Positions 44,877 to 57,963 of a stretch of 64,000 nt of DNA are shown here, piece by piece. The stretch is from Spinacia oleracea (Eukaryota > Streptophyta > Magnoliopsida > Caryophyllales > Amaranthaceae), in the NCBI RefSeq assembly GCF_020520425.1, contig NC_079490.1, positions 44,586,723-44,650,722 on the forward strand, given 5' to 3'. The notes beneath the pieces are model-generated. The model was not told where the DNA came from. It worked only from the letters and a program-made list of their open reading frames with translations, and did no database searches. Positions within the stretch are counted from its first letter, which is position 1. Each line of letters opens with the position of its first letter. The position numbers and the translations under genes are program-made.

Positions 44877-46319
44877 TGTTAGGTTATGATACATATGACA
44901 ATTCATAAATCATGCGGAAAAACCATAAACCCAGGAAAACATATTATTTACACATAATCATTTAGCATAGATTAGATGCATACTCTTTGTTGCGTGCCTT
45001 CCCTAGCTGCGCCCGAACCGAACAAGAACAAGTCTTTAGGACTCCAAGTGTCGTCCCTCCGTAGATAGTCCACAGCACGTCCGGATCCGCCTTAAGATTG
45101 ACCAACTAGAATCGCCCTTAAGGTACTATTATTTTCGGCACTTTATAGGCAAATGTGTGACTGAATTTTTCTCTCAAAAACTCACTTTGAATACTTTTAA
45201 ACTTGTGTTATAAATTGTGAGCCCTAGCCTCATATTTATAGCGGTATGGAAAGGGAATCGAAATCCTATTCAGATACAAATTAATTAAACCTAGAATCCT
45301 ACAAGAACTCTAATTTAATTAATTTATCAAATAGAATTAGGAATTTAATCATTAACCGAACTCTGCATGTTTTAGGAAACGTGCACGAACACAAACACTT
45401 GCACACACACGCACGGCAGCCACGATGGGCCCCATGCGTGCGCGCGAGCAGCAGCCCACTCAGCGCCCGCGCGCGCTGCGCGCTGCGCGTGCTGTGCGCG
45501 CTGTGCGCGCTGCGCGCTGTGCGTGCTGTGCGCGCTGCGCGCTGCGCGCAGCCTGCTGGGCCTGGCCTTGCGCTGGGCCTGGCATGGCTGTTTGTGCGGC
45601 GCGCTTGGCTTGCTGGGCGATGGCCTGGCTTCGTGCTGGGCCTCGTCCGGCAGGCCTCGTCCGATGCTTATTCGTACGATGCGCTTCCGATTAAATTTTC
45701 CGATTCCGGAATTCATTTCCGATACGAACAATATTTAATATTTCCGATTCCGGAATTAATTTCCGTTTCGAACAAATATTTAATATTTCCGTTTCCGGAA
45801 TTATTTTCCGATTCCGGTAATATTTCCGATTCTGACAATATTTCCGTTTCCGGCAATATTTCCGATTCTGGCAATATTTCCATTTCCGATAATATTTTCC
45901 GACACGTACCATGTTTCCGTTTCCGGCAACATCTACGACTTGGATAATATTTATATTTCCGATACGATCCATATTTCCGTTTCCGGCAATATCATCGTTT
46001 CCGGAGTATTCATTCCTTGCCTGTGACGATCTTAGCTCCCACTGAAACCAAGATCCGTCGGTTCCGAATATTCATAGATGGAGTATTTAATGCCATTAAA
46101 TACTTGATCCGTTTACGTACTATTTGTGTGACCCTACGGGTTCAGTCAAGAGTAAGCTGTGGATTAATATCATTAATTCCACTTGAACTGAAGCGGCCTC
46201 TAGCTAGGCATTCAGCTCACTTGATCTCACTGAATTATTAACTTGTTAATTGATACTGAACCGCATTTATTAGACTTAACATAGAATGCATACTTGGACC
46301 AAGGGCATTATTTCCTTCA
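44877..46319 (-). repeat. 3' LTR of copia copy 2 (1443 bp)
   Basis: It runs TGTTAGG...TTCA as read on the plus strand. It is 58 bp longer than its partner LTR, mainly from extra GCGCGCTG/TGCGCGC units at about 45470-45545. Confidence 0.95.
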
Positions 46320-46330
46320 GTCTCCCACTT

Positions 46331-47184
46331 GTCCATAGGGACAAGTGTGCATTTCCTAATTCCTTTGTCGCTCGATGCTTGCTCTTGAACATAAGGTAAG
46401 AGTTGTCATCCTTATTATGTCCAGAGGTGTTCCTCGGTTTCAGAGTTCAACTGATCAAATAAACAGATAATCATAGCCTATGATTCATCCGAGCACGGCC
46501 ATGCATTTCACAGTTTCTAGCTCTCCGAGTGGCCTTGTACAACTTTTAAGCATCTCATCCCGATTTATGGGAGGACAATCCCAATCTTGCGATCTTGAGA
46601 TTAGACTTCGTTTGATAGGTGATTACCTGAGCGTTGCCTTTATAGCCTCCTTTTACGGTGCGACGGTTGGTCAACGTCAAAGCAACCAGTTCTCAAACAA
46701 GTAATCTTCAAATCACTCAGGTATTGAGGATTTAGTGTCTAATAATTTAATGAAATTTACTTATGACAGACTTTCATCTCTTACAGTAAAGTTTCATAGG
46801 TCTTGTCCGATACTAGTCTTCCCAAAGTAAGTATCTATGCAAATGATTATGACATTGCCATGTCCACATAGTTCAAGAAACAGAACTACTAGTCATCTTG
46901 CATTCTAATCGTCTAACGTTTTCTATGCGTCCAATTTTATAGAAAACTCCGATTAGGGACCATTTTCAACCTTTGACATTCAAGTTCACTTGATAGACAT
47001 TTCTTAGTCACAGGACTGGTCCTGACAGTCTATCTTGAATATATCGTCAAATTGAAGGGACTCATCATTTAATAAACCACAAATTAAATGGAAAAATGAA
47101 TTCCTTTCATTTATTGTGAATGATTAACCAATAATGTTTTACAAAGATTTAAACTCTAAAACTTTAAAACATTAAACAGAGACA
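46331..47184 (-). other. 3' noncoding segment of copia copy 2
   Basis: Sequence between the polypurine tract (GTCTCCCACTT, plus-strand view, about 46320-46330) and the end of pol. It is equivalent to 9228-10080 of copy 1. No gene is credible. Confidence 0.8.
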
Positions 47185-50100
47185 TCAAAGCCATTCTCCA
47201 ATATGCTTGATTCCCATAGCTGCAGTGTGCGAGTTGTGCTTCGCTTGCGGCAGAGGTTTAGTTAATGGATCTGATATGTTGTCATCAGTTCCAATTTTGC
47301 TTATCTCGACTTCTTTTCTTTCAACGAACTCTCGTAGAAGGTGAAATCTACGAAGTATATGCTTGACTCTCTGGTGGTGTCTAGGCTCTTTTGCCTGTGC
47401 AATAGCTCCGTTATTATCACAATACAGGGCTATTGGTCCTTTAATGGAGGGGACTACACCAAGTTCTCCTATGAACTTCCTTAGCCATATAGCTTCCTTT
47501 GCTGCTTCATGTGCAGCAATGTACTCCGCTTCAGTTGTAGAATCCGCAATGGTGCTTTGCTTAGCACTTTTCCAGCTTACTGCTCCTCCGTTGAGGCAGA
47601 AGACAAACCCAGACTGTGATCTGAAATCATCTTTGTCGGTTTGGAAACTTGCGTCCGTATAACCTTTAACAATTAATTCATCATCTCCACCATAGACCAG
47701 GAAGTCATCTTTGTGCCTTTTCAGGTACTTCAGAATGTTCTTGGCAGCAGTCCAATGCGCCTCTCCTGGGTCTGACTGGTATCTGCTCGTAGCACTGAGT
47801 GCGTACGCAACATCCGGGCGTGTACATATCATAGCATACATTATTGAACCAATCAATGATGCATATGGAATCCCATTCATTCATCTACGCTCATCAAGTG
47901 TTTTTGGGCACTGAGTCTTGCTTAGAGTCATTCCATGAGACATGGGTAGGTAGCCTCGCTTGGAGTCCGCCATCTTGAACCTATCAAGCACCTTATTGAT
48001 ATAAGTGCTTTGACTAAGTCCAATCATCTTTTTAGATCTATCTCTGTAAATCTTGATGCCCAATATGTACTGTGCTTCTCCTAGATCCTTCATCGAAAAA
48101 CATTTCCCAAGCCAAATCTTGACAGAGTTCAACATAGGAATGTCATTTCCGATAAGCAATATGTCGTCGACATATAATACTAGGAAAGCAATTTTGCTCC
48201 CACTGACCTTCTTGTATACACAAGATTCGTCCGCGTTCTTGATGAAACCAAAGTCACTGACTGCTTCATCAAAACGTATATTCCAGCTCCTGGATGCCTG
48301 CTTCAATCCGTAGATTGACTTCTTTAGCTTGCATACCTTTTTAGCATTCTTTGGATCCTCAAAACCTTCAGGCTGTGTCATAAACACAGTTTCTGTTAAA
48401 ACGCCGTTTAAGAAAGCAGTTTTGACATCCATCTGCCATATTTCGTAATCGTAATATGCAGCGATTGCTAACATTATTCGAATAGACTTTAGCATTGCAA
48501 CTGGTGAAAAGGTTTCATCGTAATCCACACCGTGGACTTGCCTGTAACCTTTTGCAACCAATCTAGCTTTGAAAACTTCAAGTTTCCCATCCTTGTCCTT
48601 TTTCAGTTTGAAAACCCATTTGCTTCCAATGGCTTGGTAGCCATCTGGCAAATCGACCAAATCCCATACTTGGTTTTCAGACATGGAGTCTAATTCAGAT
48701 TGCATGGCTTCTTGCCATTGCTTGGAGCTAGGGCTCGTCATAGCTTGCTTGTAAGTCGCAGGTTCATCACTTTCAAGTAATAGAACGTCATAGCTCTCGT
48801 TCGTCAAAATACCTAAGTACCTTTCCGGTTGAGATCTATATCTTTGCGATCTACGCGGGGTAACATTTCTAGATTGACCATGATTCTCACCAGATTCTTC
48901 TAAAGATCTCTGAGTTTCATCCTGAATGTCATCTTGAGCATTCTCTAGAGTTTGTTGTTCGACTCGAATTTCTTCGAGGTCTACTTTTCTCCCACTTGTC
49001 ATTTTGGAAATGTGATCCTTCTCCAAAAAGACACCATCTCGAGCAACAAACACTTTGTTCTCAGATGTATTGTAGAAGTAATACCCCTTTGTTTCCTTTG
49101 GATAGCCCACAAGGATACATTTGTCAGATTTTGGATGAAGTTTGTCTGAAATTAATCGTTTGACGTATACTTCACATCCCCAAATCTTAAGAAAAGACAC
49201 ATTTGGAGGTTTTCCAAACCATAATTCGTATGGAGTCTTTTCGACAGCTTTAGACGGAGCTCTATTTATAGTGAGTGCAGCTGTATTTAGTGCATGTCCC
49301 CAAAATTCTAATGGAAGTTCGGCCTGACCCATCATTGACCTTACCATGTCTAGCAAGGTTCTGTTCCTCCGTTCCGACACACCGTTCCATTGTGGTGTTC
49401 CAGGAGGAGTCAATTCTGATAGAATTCCACATTCTTTCAGATGGTCATCAAATTCATAGCTCAGATATTCACCGCCTCTATCAGACCGCAGTGCCTTAAT
49501 CTTCTTGCCTAATTGATTCTCTACTTCACTCTGAAATTCCTTGAATTTTTCAAAGGATTCAGACTTATGCTTCATTAGGTAGACATAACCATACCTACTG
49601 AAGTCATCAGTGAAAGTGATAAAGTAGCTGAAACCACCTCTAGCATTTGTACTCATTGGTCCACATACATCTGTATGGATTAAACCCAATAGTTCATTTG
49701 CTCTTTCTCCAACTTTAGAGAAAGGTTGCTTCGTCATTTTGCCAAGTAAACATGATTCGCATTTACCATAATCCTCTAAGTCAAATGGTTCTAGAATTCC
49801 TTCCTTTTGAAGTCTTTCTAAGCGTTTCAAGTTTATATGGCCTAATCGACAATGCCACAGATAGGTGAGATCTGAATCATCCTTTTTGGCCTTTTTGGTA
49901 TTTATGTTATATACTTGTTTGTCGTGATCTAATAAATAAAGTCCATTGACTAATCTAGCAGATCCATAAAACATCTCTTTAAAATAAAACGAACAACTAT
50001 TGTCTTTTATTATAAAGGAAAATCCCTTAGCATCTAAGCAAGAAACTGAAATGATGTTTTTAGTAAGACTTGGAACATGGAAACATTCTTCCAGTTCCAA

Positions 50101-51150
50101 AACTAGCCCGGAGGGCAACGACAAATAGTAAGTTCCTACAGCTAATGCAGCAATCCGTGCTCCATTTCCCACTCGTAGGTCGACTTCACCCTTGCTTAAC
50201 TTTCTACTTCTTCTTAGTCCCTGTGGATTGGAACATAAGTGTGAGCCACAACCTGTATCTAATACCCAAGAAGTTGAATTAGCAAGTATACAGTCTATAA
50301 CGAAAATACCTGAAGATGGAACGACTGTTCCGTTCTTCTGATCTTCCTTTAGCTTCAAGCAATCTCTCTTCCAATGCCCCTTCTTCTTGCAGTAGAAGCA
50401 TTCGGATTCAGAAGTGGGTTGACTGACCTTTCTCTTTGCAGATTTGGCGCCAGTTTGCTTAGTTGGGCTGGCTTTGTTGCCACCTTTCTTAGCATTCCTC
50501 TTCTTTCCAGATTTCTTGAACTTGCCCCCACGCACCATAAGCACATCCTGCTTATCACTTTTGAGCGTCTTTTCAGCGGTCTTCAGCATACCGTGAAGCT
50601 CAGTGAGCGTTTTGTCCAGACTATTCATACTGTAGTTCAGTTTGAACTGATCATACCCGCTATGAAGAGAATGGAGGATGGTGTCTATAGCCATTTCCTG
50701 AGAAAATTGCTGATCCAGCCGACTCATATTCTCAATGAGTCCAATCATTTTGAGAACATGTGGACTTACGGGCTCGCCTTTCTTAAGCTTGGTCTCAAGA
50801 ATTTGCCTATGAGTCTCGAATCTTTCGACTCGAGCCAGATCTTGGAACATGTTCTTCAACTCACTGATGATTGTGAAAGCATCTGAGTTGATGAACGTTT
50901 TCTGCAGATCCGCACTCATGGTGGCGAGCATTAGACATTTCACATCCTTGTTGGCATCAATCCAACGATTGAGGGCTGCCTGAGTGACCCCGTCGCCTGC
51001 AGCTTCGGGCATCGCCTCATCTAGGACATACTCCTTTTCTTCCTGCATAAGAACTATTTGCAAGTTCCTTTGCCAGTCAAGGAAGTTTTTCCCGTTCAAC
51101 TTCTCCTTTTCGAGAATTGATCGAATGTTGAATGAATTGTTGTTTGCCAT
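47185..51150 (-). pseudogene. Copia gag-pol polyprotein with a single stop
   Basis: From ATG at 51150 (MANNNSF) to TGA at 47185-47187, 1321 codons. All hallmarks are visible: CFYCKKKGHWKRDC knuckle, LDTGCGSH protease site, integrase HHCC and DRGGEY, reverse transcriptase with MDVKTAFLNG and YVDD, RNase H from GYTDASF, and the CDNNGAIAQAK C-terminal part. The only visible lesion is TGA at 47881-47883 (codon 1090), where copy 1 has an Arg codon CGA. A C-to-T change in a CpG is the likely cause. It removes the RNase H region. A frame upstream of the ATG (to 51243) is probably leader. Confidence 0.95.
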
Positions 51151-53983
51151 ATTAAAAACTACAATTGAAAAGAATAAACAAATAAATAACCATTCACAGT
51201 TTCTCTTAATAAACTTAAATTCTAGCATACATGCATAATTCAATGTTTATTAAGCATTTTATTCAATTTATGTGTTCCGGCAGGTGTGAATAAAATGATT
51301 CCAAGATCCTAAAATCATTGAAGAACTAAGCACAGTTTGTCGACTTAATCCTAGAACATCTTAGGTAAGCAAAAGCCTTTTGCTAATAGTCTAGAAACTA
51401 TTCTTGGTTGATAGGTACGTCTAAGAACTTATTAGGTAAACCTATCGAATTTGCCACGACATAAAAGGACTCCTTACTTATATCGTTGAGTTTCACCAAA
51501 ACTAACATGTACTCACAATTATTTGTGTACCTTGCCCCTTTAGGACCAATAAGTAACACCTCGCTGAGCGAAAACTATTACTAGATTGATGTAAAGGATA
51601 TCCAAGCAAGTGTATATTTTGGCATGGCACCTTTTAACTCAATTTTTAAGTTTGGAACTTAAGGCTCTTACTATGTTGGTTAGATTTTAAGTGAACTAAA
51701 ATCCTTAATCATGCAACATAATCAAGCTTTTGATCTCATGCATTTCAAGACATATTTAAAACAATAAATAACTTAAAACATGCATAAGATATTTGTGATC
51801 TAGTATGGCCCGACTTCATCTTGAAGCTTTGACTTCAAAGTCCGTCTTGAAAATCTCCGTGGGAGGCACCATTTTCTTCAAATAGGATAAGCTATAACTA
51901 ATTACAACTATTTGATGGTTCGCAGACCATATTTGAATTGAAAAATAACTTTGGTACTTTAGACCAATTACATTCAAATTAATGGTACGCAGACCATATT
52001 TTCTATCCTATTTGGGCCATACTAGTCACTTCATAACCTGCAAAACAGTACATATACAATATATACCATTCACCCATTCATTATCATGAATGGCCCACAT
52101 AGCTGGTTAGTAAAACACATTATGCATCACGTAAACATTTGCAGCAATTAATCAAGGGCACCAATAATCTACCAATTATTCAGTCCTTATTAATTCTAAT
52201 CAAGTTGTTTTAACCTTAAGGATTTGTAGACCTAATCAAGAGTTTATGACTAAAAAGCGCTCCCACTTAAACCAATAAATTCATATGCTTTACCAATTTT
52301 AAACATAAAAATGTATTTCTAGTCTAACCGGAAACATACAAATTTAATTAAAATTTAAAGCTCATATAAATTTATAATTGAATCCAAAAAGTTTAATTTA
52401 ATTTCAGTCGCATTTAAATTAATTCATGATTTTAATTTTAGTAAAATAATTAGAATAAATTACATTTATTATAATTATAATATTCAAAATTAAAATCCAA
52501 GAAAATAATTTAAATTATCAATTTTAAAATTAATTAAAATTACGTGAACTGAAATTTTCAAATTAAACATTCAAAACGATCTAATCGTAACGCAAACACC
52601 CTACGCGTTGCACGCCCATGGGCCGCACGCACACAGCCATTGCTGGCCATGTGCGCGCAGCCCATGCGCTCGTCGCATAGCTGCTGCTTCCCTATCGCAA
52701 GCCTCCGCACGCATTGGTGCTCGCTGCGCGCGCCAGCGCTCATCGCACGCGAGCTATCGCTCGCAGTGCGCGCGCGACATCGCTCGCTGGGCGCGCGAGC
52801 CATCGCTCGCTGGGCGCGCGACATCGCTCGCTGGGCGGGCGACATCGCTCGCTGTGCGCGCGAGCCATCGCTCGCTGGGCGCGCGACATCGCTCACTGAG
52901 CGGGCGACATCGCTCGCTGTGCGCGCGAGCAATGCTAGACGCAGCGCTCGTGGCACGCGAGCTTGCGCTCGCTGCGCGCGAGGCTGCGCGCTCTTGTGCG
53001 AGGCAGCGCGCGTTGTGGCGCAGCTCGCTTGCTGCCCACACGCGACTGCCTTGGCTCGCCCTACGCCCATGCCCATTCGTTCATTGGTCGTGGCACACGA
53101 CACAAGGCAGGGCTGCTGCCTTGTGCTCGTGCACTACGCCCTTGCTCATTGCATTCGTGCCGCATGGGCGACGAGCTCCCTTGCTCGTCGTCGCATGCCC
53201 GCATTATGTAACACCCCTTAAGGGTAACACGAAGCGTCCATTGCTTTGTGCGTGCAAGTTATATGAACGAATCGCATAAAAATTTAAAATTTATATTTAA
53301 AATTAATGACAAATTAATAAATAATATTAATTTCATAATTTTAGGGCGAAAAATCGAAAATTTATTATCCAATTGATTTCCGATTGATATGGATTCAAGT
53401 CTAGGTCATAAAAATTTAAAATTTATCGTAAATTTACAATTTTTATGGTGGTTTTTAATCATAGGTTTCTAATTAAATTGCAATTAATTATGAAAATCAA
53501 ATTAATTCTAAATTATTCTAATTTTCAACAAATTAATCATAATTACAAATTAGATTGCATAATTAACAAGACTAGGCATTCAAACTTGTTAAACATATGC
53601 AGTAGGTCAATCAAAAATTCAAGATTTATCAACAAGAATCGCAAATATTTAATTTAACAACTTAAATTTACGAAATTTTGCATTCGAAAAACTAAAACCT
53701 TCGAAAAGTCATAGTTAGGCTTCGAATTTGAGAATTCTGGGTTCGGCAGAAAAATAATATTTTTGTCAAAATTTTAGAATGCCTTTTACATGCGGAATTG
53801 ACACAAAAATCACTCAATTCGGATGAGTAACGAAGAAACTGCCGAAAAACTGCGTACGAATAATTAAATAAACGCAATTTGCAATTAATTAACAATTACG
53901 AAAATTAATCACCCCTTTTAATTCTTGCAAATTTGTAATATTTAACCATGTTCATGCAATTTAGATTATGAAAATAATAAGGG
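51151..53983 (-). other. Untranslated leader of copia copy 2 with GC-rich island
   Basis: About 2.8 kb, homologous to 2655-5261. The GC-rich island (about 52600-53220) is longer than in copy 1. At 52740-52930 it holds a tandem run of CATCGCTCGCTGGGCGCGCG-like units, which opens long spurious frames on both strands. Confidence 0.8.
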
Positions 53984-53997
53984 GCTCGTGATACCAC
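53984..53997 (-). other. Primer-binding site of copia copy 2
   Basis: The plus-strand view reads GGCTCGTGATACCA next to the LTR, the complement of TGGTATCACGAGCC, as in copy 1. Confidence 0.85.
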
Positions 53998-55382
53998 TGT
54001 TAGGTTATGATACATATGACAATTCATAAATCATGCGGAAAAAACCATAAACCCAGGAAAACATATTATTTACACATAATAATTTAGCATAGATTAGATG
54101 CATACTCTTTGTTGCGTGTCTTCCCTAGCTGCGCCCGAACCGAACAAGAACAAGTCTTTAGGACTCCAAGTGTCGTCCCTCCGTAGATAGTCCACAGCAC
54201 GTCCGGATCCGCCTTAAGATTGACCAACTAGAGTCGCCCTTAAGGTACTATTATTTTCGGCACTTTATAGGCAAATGTGTGACTGAATTTTTCTCTCAAA
54301 AACTCACTTTGAATACTTTTAAACTTGTGTTATAAATTGTGAGCCCTAGCCTCATATTTATAGCGGTATGGAAAGGGAATCGAAATCCTATTCAGATACA
54401 AATTAATTAAACCTAGAATCCTACAAGAACTCTAATTTAATTAATTTATCAAATAGAATTAGGAATTTAATCATTAACCGAACTCTGCATGTTTTAGGAA
54501 ACGTGCACGAACACAAACACTTGCACACACACGCACGGCAGCCATGATGGGCCCCATGCGTGCGCGCGAGCAGCAGCCCACTCAGCGCCCGTGCGCGCTG
54601 CGCGCTGCGCGCAGCCTGCTGGGCCTGGCCTTGCGCTGGGCATGGCATGGCTGTTTGTGCGGCGCCCTTGGCTTGCTGGGCGATGGCCTGGCTTCGTGCT
54701 GGGCCTCGTCCGGCAGGCCTCGTCCGATGCTTATTCGTACGATGCGCTTCCGATTAAATTTTCCGATTCCGGAATTCATTTCCGATACGAACAATATTTA
54801 ATATTTCCGATTCCGGAATTAATTTCCGTTTCGAACAAATATTTAATATTTCCGTTTCCGGAATTATTTTCCGATTCCGGTAATATTTCCGATTCTGACA
54901 ATATTTCCGTTTCCGGCAATATTTCCGATTCTGGCAATATTTCCATTTCCGATAATATTTTCCGACACGTACCATGTTTCCGTTTCCGGCAACATCTACG
55001 ACTTGGATAATATTTATATTTCCGATACGATCCATATTTCCGTTTCCGGCAATATCATCGTTTCCGGAGTATTCATTCCTTGCCTGTGACGATCTTAGCT
55101 CCCACTGAAACCAAGATCCGTCGGTTCCGAATATTCATAGATGGAGTATTTAATGCCATTAAATACTTGATCCGTTTACGTACTATTTGTGTGACCCTAC
55201 GGGTTCAGTCAAGAGTAAGCTGTGGATTAATATCATTAATTCCACTTGAACTGAAGCGGCCTCTAGCTAGGCATTCAGCTCACTTGATCTCACTGAATTA
55301 TTAACTTGTTAATTGATACTGAACCGCATTTATTAGACTTAACATAGAATGCATACTTGGACCAAGGGCATTATTTCCTTCA
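53998..55382 (-). repeat. 5' LTR of copia copy 2 (1385 bp)
   Basis: It matches 44877-46319 almost base for base except for the shorter GC-rich tract at about 54585-54620. It ends TTCA before the right-hand ATTAT duplication. Confidence 0.95.
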
Positions 55383-56045
55383 ATTATGACGTCTATGCAA
55401 GTTAATATTGTTTCATCTATCTAACCATTATTCAAATCTTATGTAACATGACAATGAAGTAGCAATAAAAGTTTCTGACCAAGTCACTATGGTTTAAGGT
55501 CACTATATGAAGGAAGAAAGTCACTATAGGTGTTTATATGGTTTAAGGTCACTACGAGAGGAATAAGGTCACTAATTCACTATAGGAAGAATAAATGTTA
55601 TTTTGATTCAAAAGAGTATACTTCTTCCGTCTTTTAATACTCGCAACGTTTGTTAGTTTCACGCATGCCAATGCACAATTTTGATAATTTATATCTTAAA
55701 TTCTTTTTATGCAAAAATTATAAAAAGTTGATATTTTGAAAATACACATTGGGACGAATCTAACAAGATCTCACATGACTATGTTTTATCTTATAAAAAA
55801 AACATTACGAATAGTCAAAGTAGATTATATGAATAGTGGCAAAAGTCCAAACGTTGCGAGTATTAAAAGACGGAGGAAGTATATTTTAAAGGGCCACTAT
55901 GAAAAGAATAAGTTGCTTATATCTTGTCTATGGGACACTAAATATGTAAAAATGGTCACTATAGAAAGAATAAGGTTACTTTGATTTAAAAGGGTGTTTT
56001 AGAGGAAAAAAGGGTGTTTATGTATTAATATCTTATAGACTCAAT
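55383..56045. repeat. Host repeat copy 2, continued after the copia insertion
   Basis: It resumes with ATTATGACGTCTATGCAAG and follows 44377 onward, with an extra GGTCACTAC/GGTCACTAATTCACT segment (about 55545-55585). GGTCACTAT words continue to about 55980. It includes the complete MITE at 55621. Confidence 0.8.
55621..55879. mobile_element. Stowaway-like MITE, complete
   Basis: The 259-bp element starts CTTCTTCCGTCTTTTAATAC and ends with the near reverse complement GTATTAAAAGACGGAGGAAG, between TA dinucleotides (55619-55620 and 55880-55881). No coding frame. Confidence 0.88.
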
Positions 56046-56127
56046 AGTCTATGTAGGATTTGAACCCACATCCTCTGTGCCATTCAACATTCAAGGGCAC
56101 AGTGCTCGACCAATTGAGCTAATGGGC
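56046..56127 (-). other. tRNA-like sequence, minus strand
   Basis: On the minus strand it reads GCCCATTAGCTCAATTGG (A box) and later GGGTTCAAATCCTAC (B box), with an acceptor-like end ATAGAC. The centre is an enlarged hairpin (CTGTGCC...GGCACAG). It is related to the plus-strand sequence at 25278 and stands at the opposite edge of the same repeat family. A functional tRNA is unlikely. Confidence 0.6.
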
Positions 56128-56164
56128 TTATAGACACCATGAAAGGTCTCTAATATCAGATACA

Positions 56165-56720
56165 TCAAAATAAAAGCACTCTAAAATTATAAATCAAATC
56201 GAGTAGTGTAAGCTTCTGCAAGTTTCTGATAGATTTTTGAATTCTCCTTGATAATAAATTGTTGTTAAGGACGAGTTTATCCAGGTAGCTGAAATGCTCA
56301 AGGTTTACTAGCTCTCCCAATTCAGCCAGAATCTCTCCTGACATATGATTATTGTGTAAATCAAACAGCTCAAGCACAATGATATTACCAATCTCACGAG
56401 GAATACTACCAGAAAAATGATTCATATACAAGTCAAGAAACACAAGATTCTGCAACTGTCCTATCTCTTTTGGAATCTGCACAGCAAGATGATTTTCATT
56501 CTCTGAGCCTCAATCTCACCAAAGACTCACAATGTGCAACACCTGGAGACAACCCACCAATCAACGAATTCTCAAACAACATAAGCTTGCTGAGTTTCTT
56601 CAACCTGAATATCTTATATGGGATCAAACCAGTGAGCTTATTCCTCGAAAGATCAAGTGTGTAAAGTTCACTGAAATTCCCAAACTCAGATGGAATAGTC
56701 CCAAAAAAGACTCCACATAG
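56165..56720 (-). pseudogene. LRR receptor-kinase ectodomain fragment
   Basis: Minus-strand frames encode about 7-8 leucine-rich repeats: IPSEFGNFSELYTLDLSRN, then IPKEIGQLQNLVFLDLYMNH, GSIPREIGNIIVLELFDLHN, then LNNNLLSRRIQKSIRNLQKL. The set resembles class XI LRR receptor kinases of the RGI/At1g34110 type. A frame break near 56485 and the absence of a signal peptide, transmembrane segment and kinase show a fragment. It stops abruptly near the tRNA-like sequence. Confidence 0.8.
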
Positions 56721-57963
56721 TCTTCATGATCAACAACTAATTTCAAAATCCTGTCATTAGTTGAAATTAGTTGATAATCTGAAATTCAGGTTTATCTTCC
56801 CTCCATAATATCATAAAATTTATTAAAACATGAATATTAAGGAATTGATAATCTGAAATTCAGGTTTATCTTACCCAAAGCCCAATTGATTGGCCCAACT
56901 TAAATAAGGAGGAATAAAAGAGGTTTCAATTTCAGAAACAAAGTTTCTGAAATTGAGCAGCAAGGGGAGCAGGGCACGAACGAAGCAGGGGCACGAACAG
57001 GAGGAACACGGGGAGGAGGAAGAGAGGAGGGAGGCTGGGGGCTCAGCCTGGGCGGTGAAACCGCGCCGAGAGGCGACGGTGATGGTGGTTTGAGGCGGCA
57101 GAAACAGGCGAGGGAAGGGGGAGAGGGGCGCGAACAGGGGAGAAATCAGGGGAGTTTGGGAGTGTTCTAGGGCGGTCCTGGGCGGCGTCTCGCCGGAGTA
57201 TGTGGGGGCGGGAGTTGGTTTGCAAGGTGGTGGGGGAGGTTAGGAGTGGTGGCGCGACGTTGCTGGTGCCGAAAAAGGGAAAAGACAGAGCGGGGCAGGG
57301 GAGTGCGTGGGAGGAGAAGAGCAGGAGAGGTGAGGGATGATGGTGGTGCGATGGTGTTGAGATGGTGGAGGAGCTGGCGATTGGTGGTGGTTTCAGTGGC
57401 AACAGCCACTGAGGGTGGTGGTGGTTCGCACGGAGCAGGAGCAAAAGGGAGGGTAAAAATTGGTTTGAATTTCTCTGATTTTTTATGTTGAAAATTCAAT
57501 TGGAATTAGGATTGATTTATATAGTCAAGTAGAGTGAAGAACAAGCTCAAATTCTTGGGGATTAAGGCATGAATGTGGACTGAATTGAGGGTGGAGAGGA
57601 ATGAAGAAATTTCTGCATTTCTTGCTTTGTACGTGGAGAGCAAAGAGAAGAAAGGGAAATGGAATCTTGGTGCTCCAAGGGCATTTTCGTAATTTTACAT
57701 GGTTGACTAAAATTCAGAAATTCTGTTTCTATTTTCAGAAATTACTAAAAATTGAAAATGTTTAATTAAAACAAAGTCTCGTAAAATATATCGTTAACGA
57801 AAAATAAATAAATTTTCGTTTATAAATTTATCGTTTAAAATAAATCGTAAAAACGTTTAAAATAACGAAATTTTTAAATTATTTCTAATAATTAAAACGA
57901 AATTACGTTAATAAAATATTATTAATTTTAATAAATCGAGTTTAAAAATTTCGGGGTATTACA
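56721..57963 (-). repeat. Possible Ty3/gypsy LTR fragment, minus orientation
   Basis: Read leftwards from 57963 it begins TGTAATACCCCGAAATTTTT, a start common in chromovirus-type gypsy LTRs. It then runs through AT-rich sequence and a G/A-rich block (about 56960-57440) whose long frames are low-complexity and not genes. I see no partner LTR or target duplication. Confidence 0.4.

Larger units (their letters stand above)
44877..55382 (-). mobile_element. Full-length Ty1/copia retrotransposon, copy 2
   Basis: The element is 10,506 bp on the minus strand, flanked by a perfect 5-bp duplication ATTAT (44872-44876 and 55383-55387). It belongs to the same family as copy 1, with similar coding frame, leader and 3' segment. 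Its LTRs are nearly identical apart from a GC-rich length difference, so the insertion is recent. The coding region has only one stop. Confidence 0.97.

Noticed and set aside
57043..57499. Frames of 110-133 codons rich in Pro, His and Ser on the minus strand
   Set aside because: Low-complexity G/A-rich sequence open in several frames; more likely part of an LTR-like repeat.
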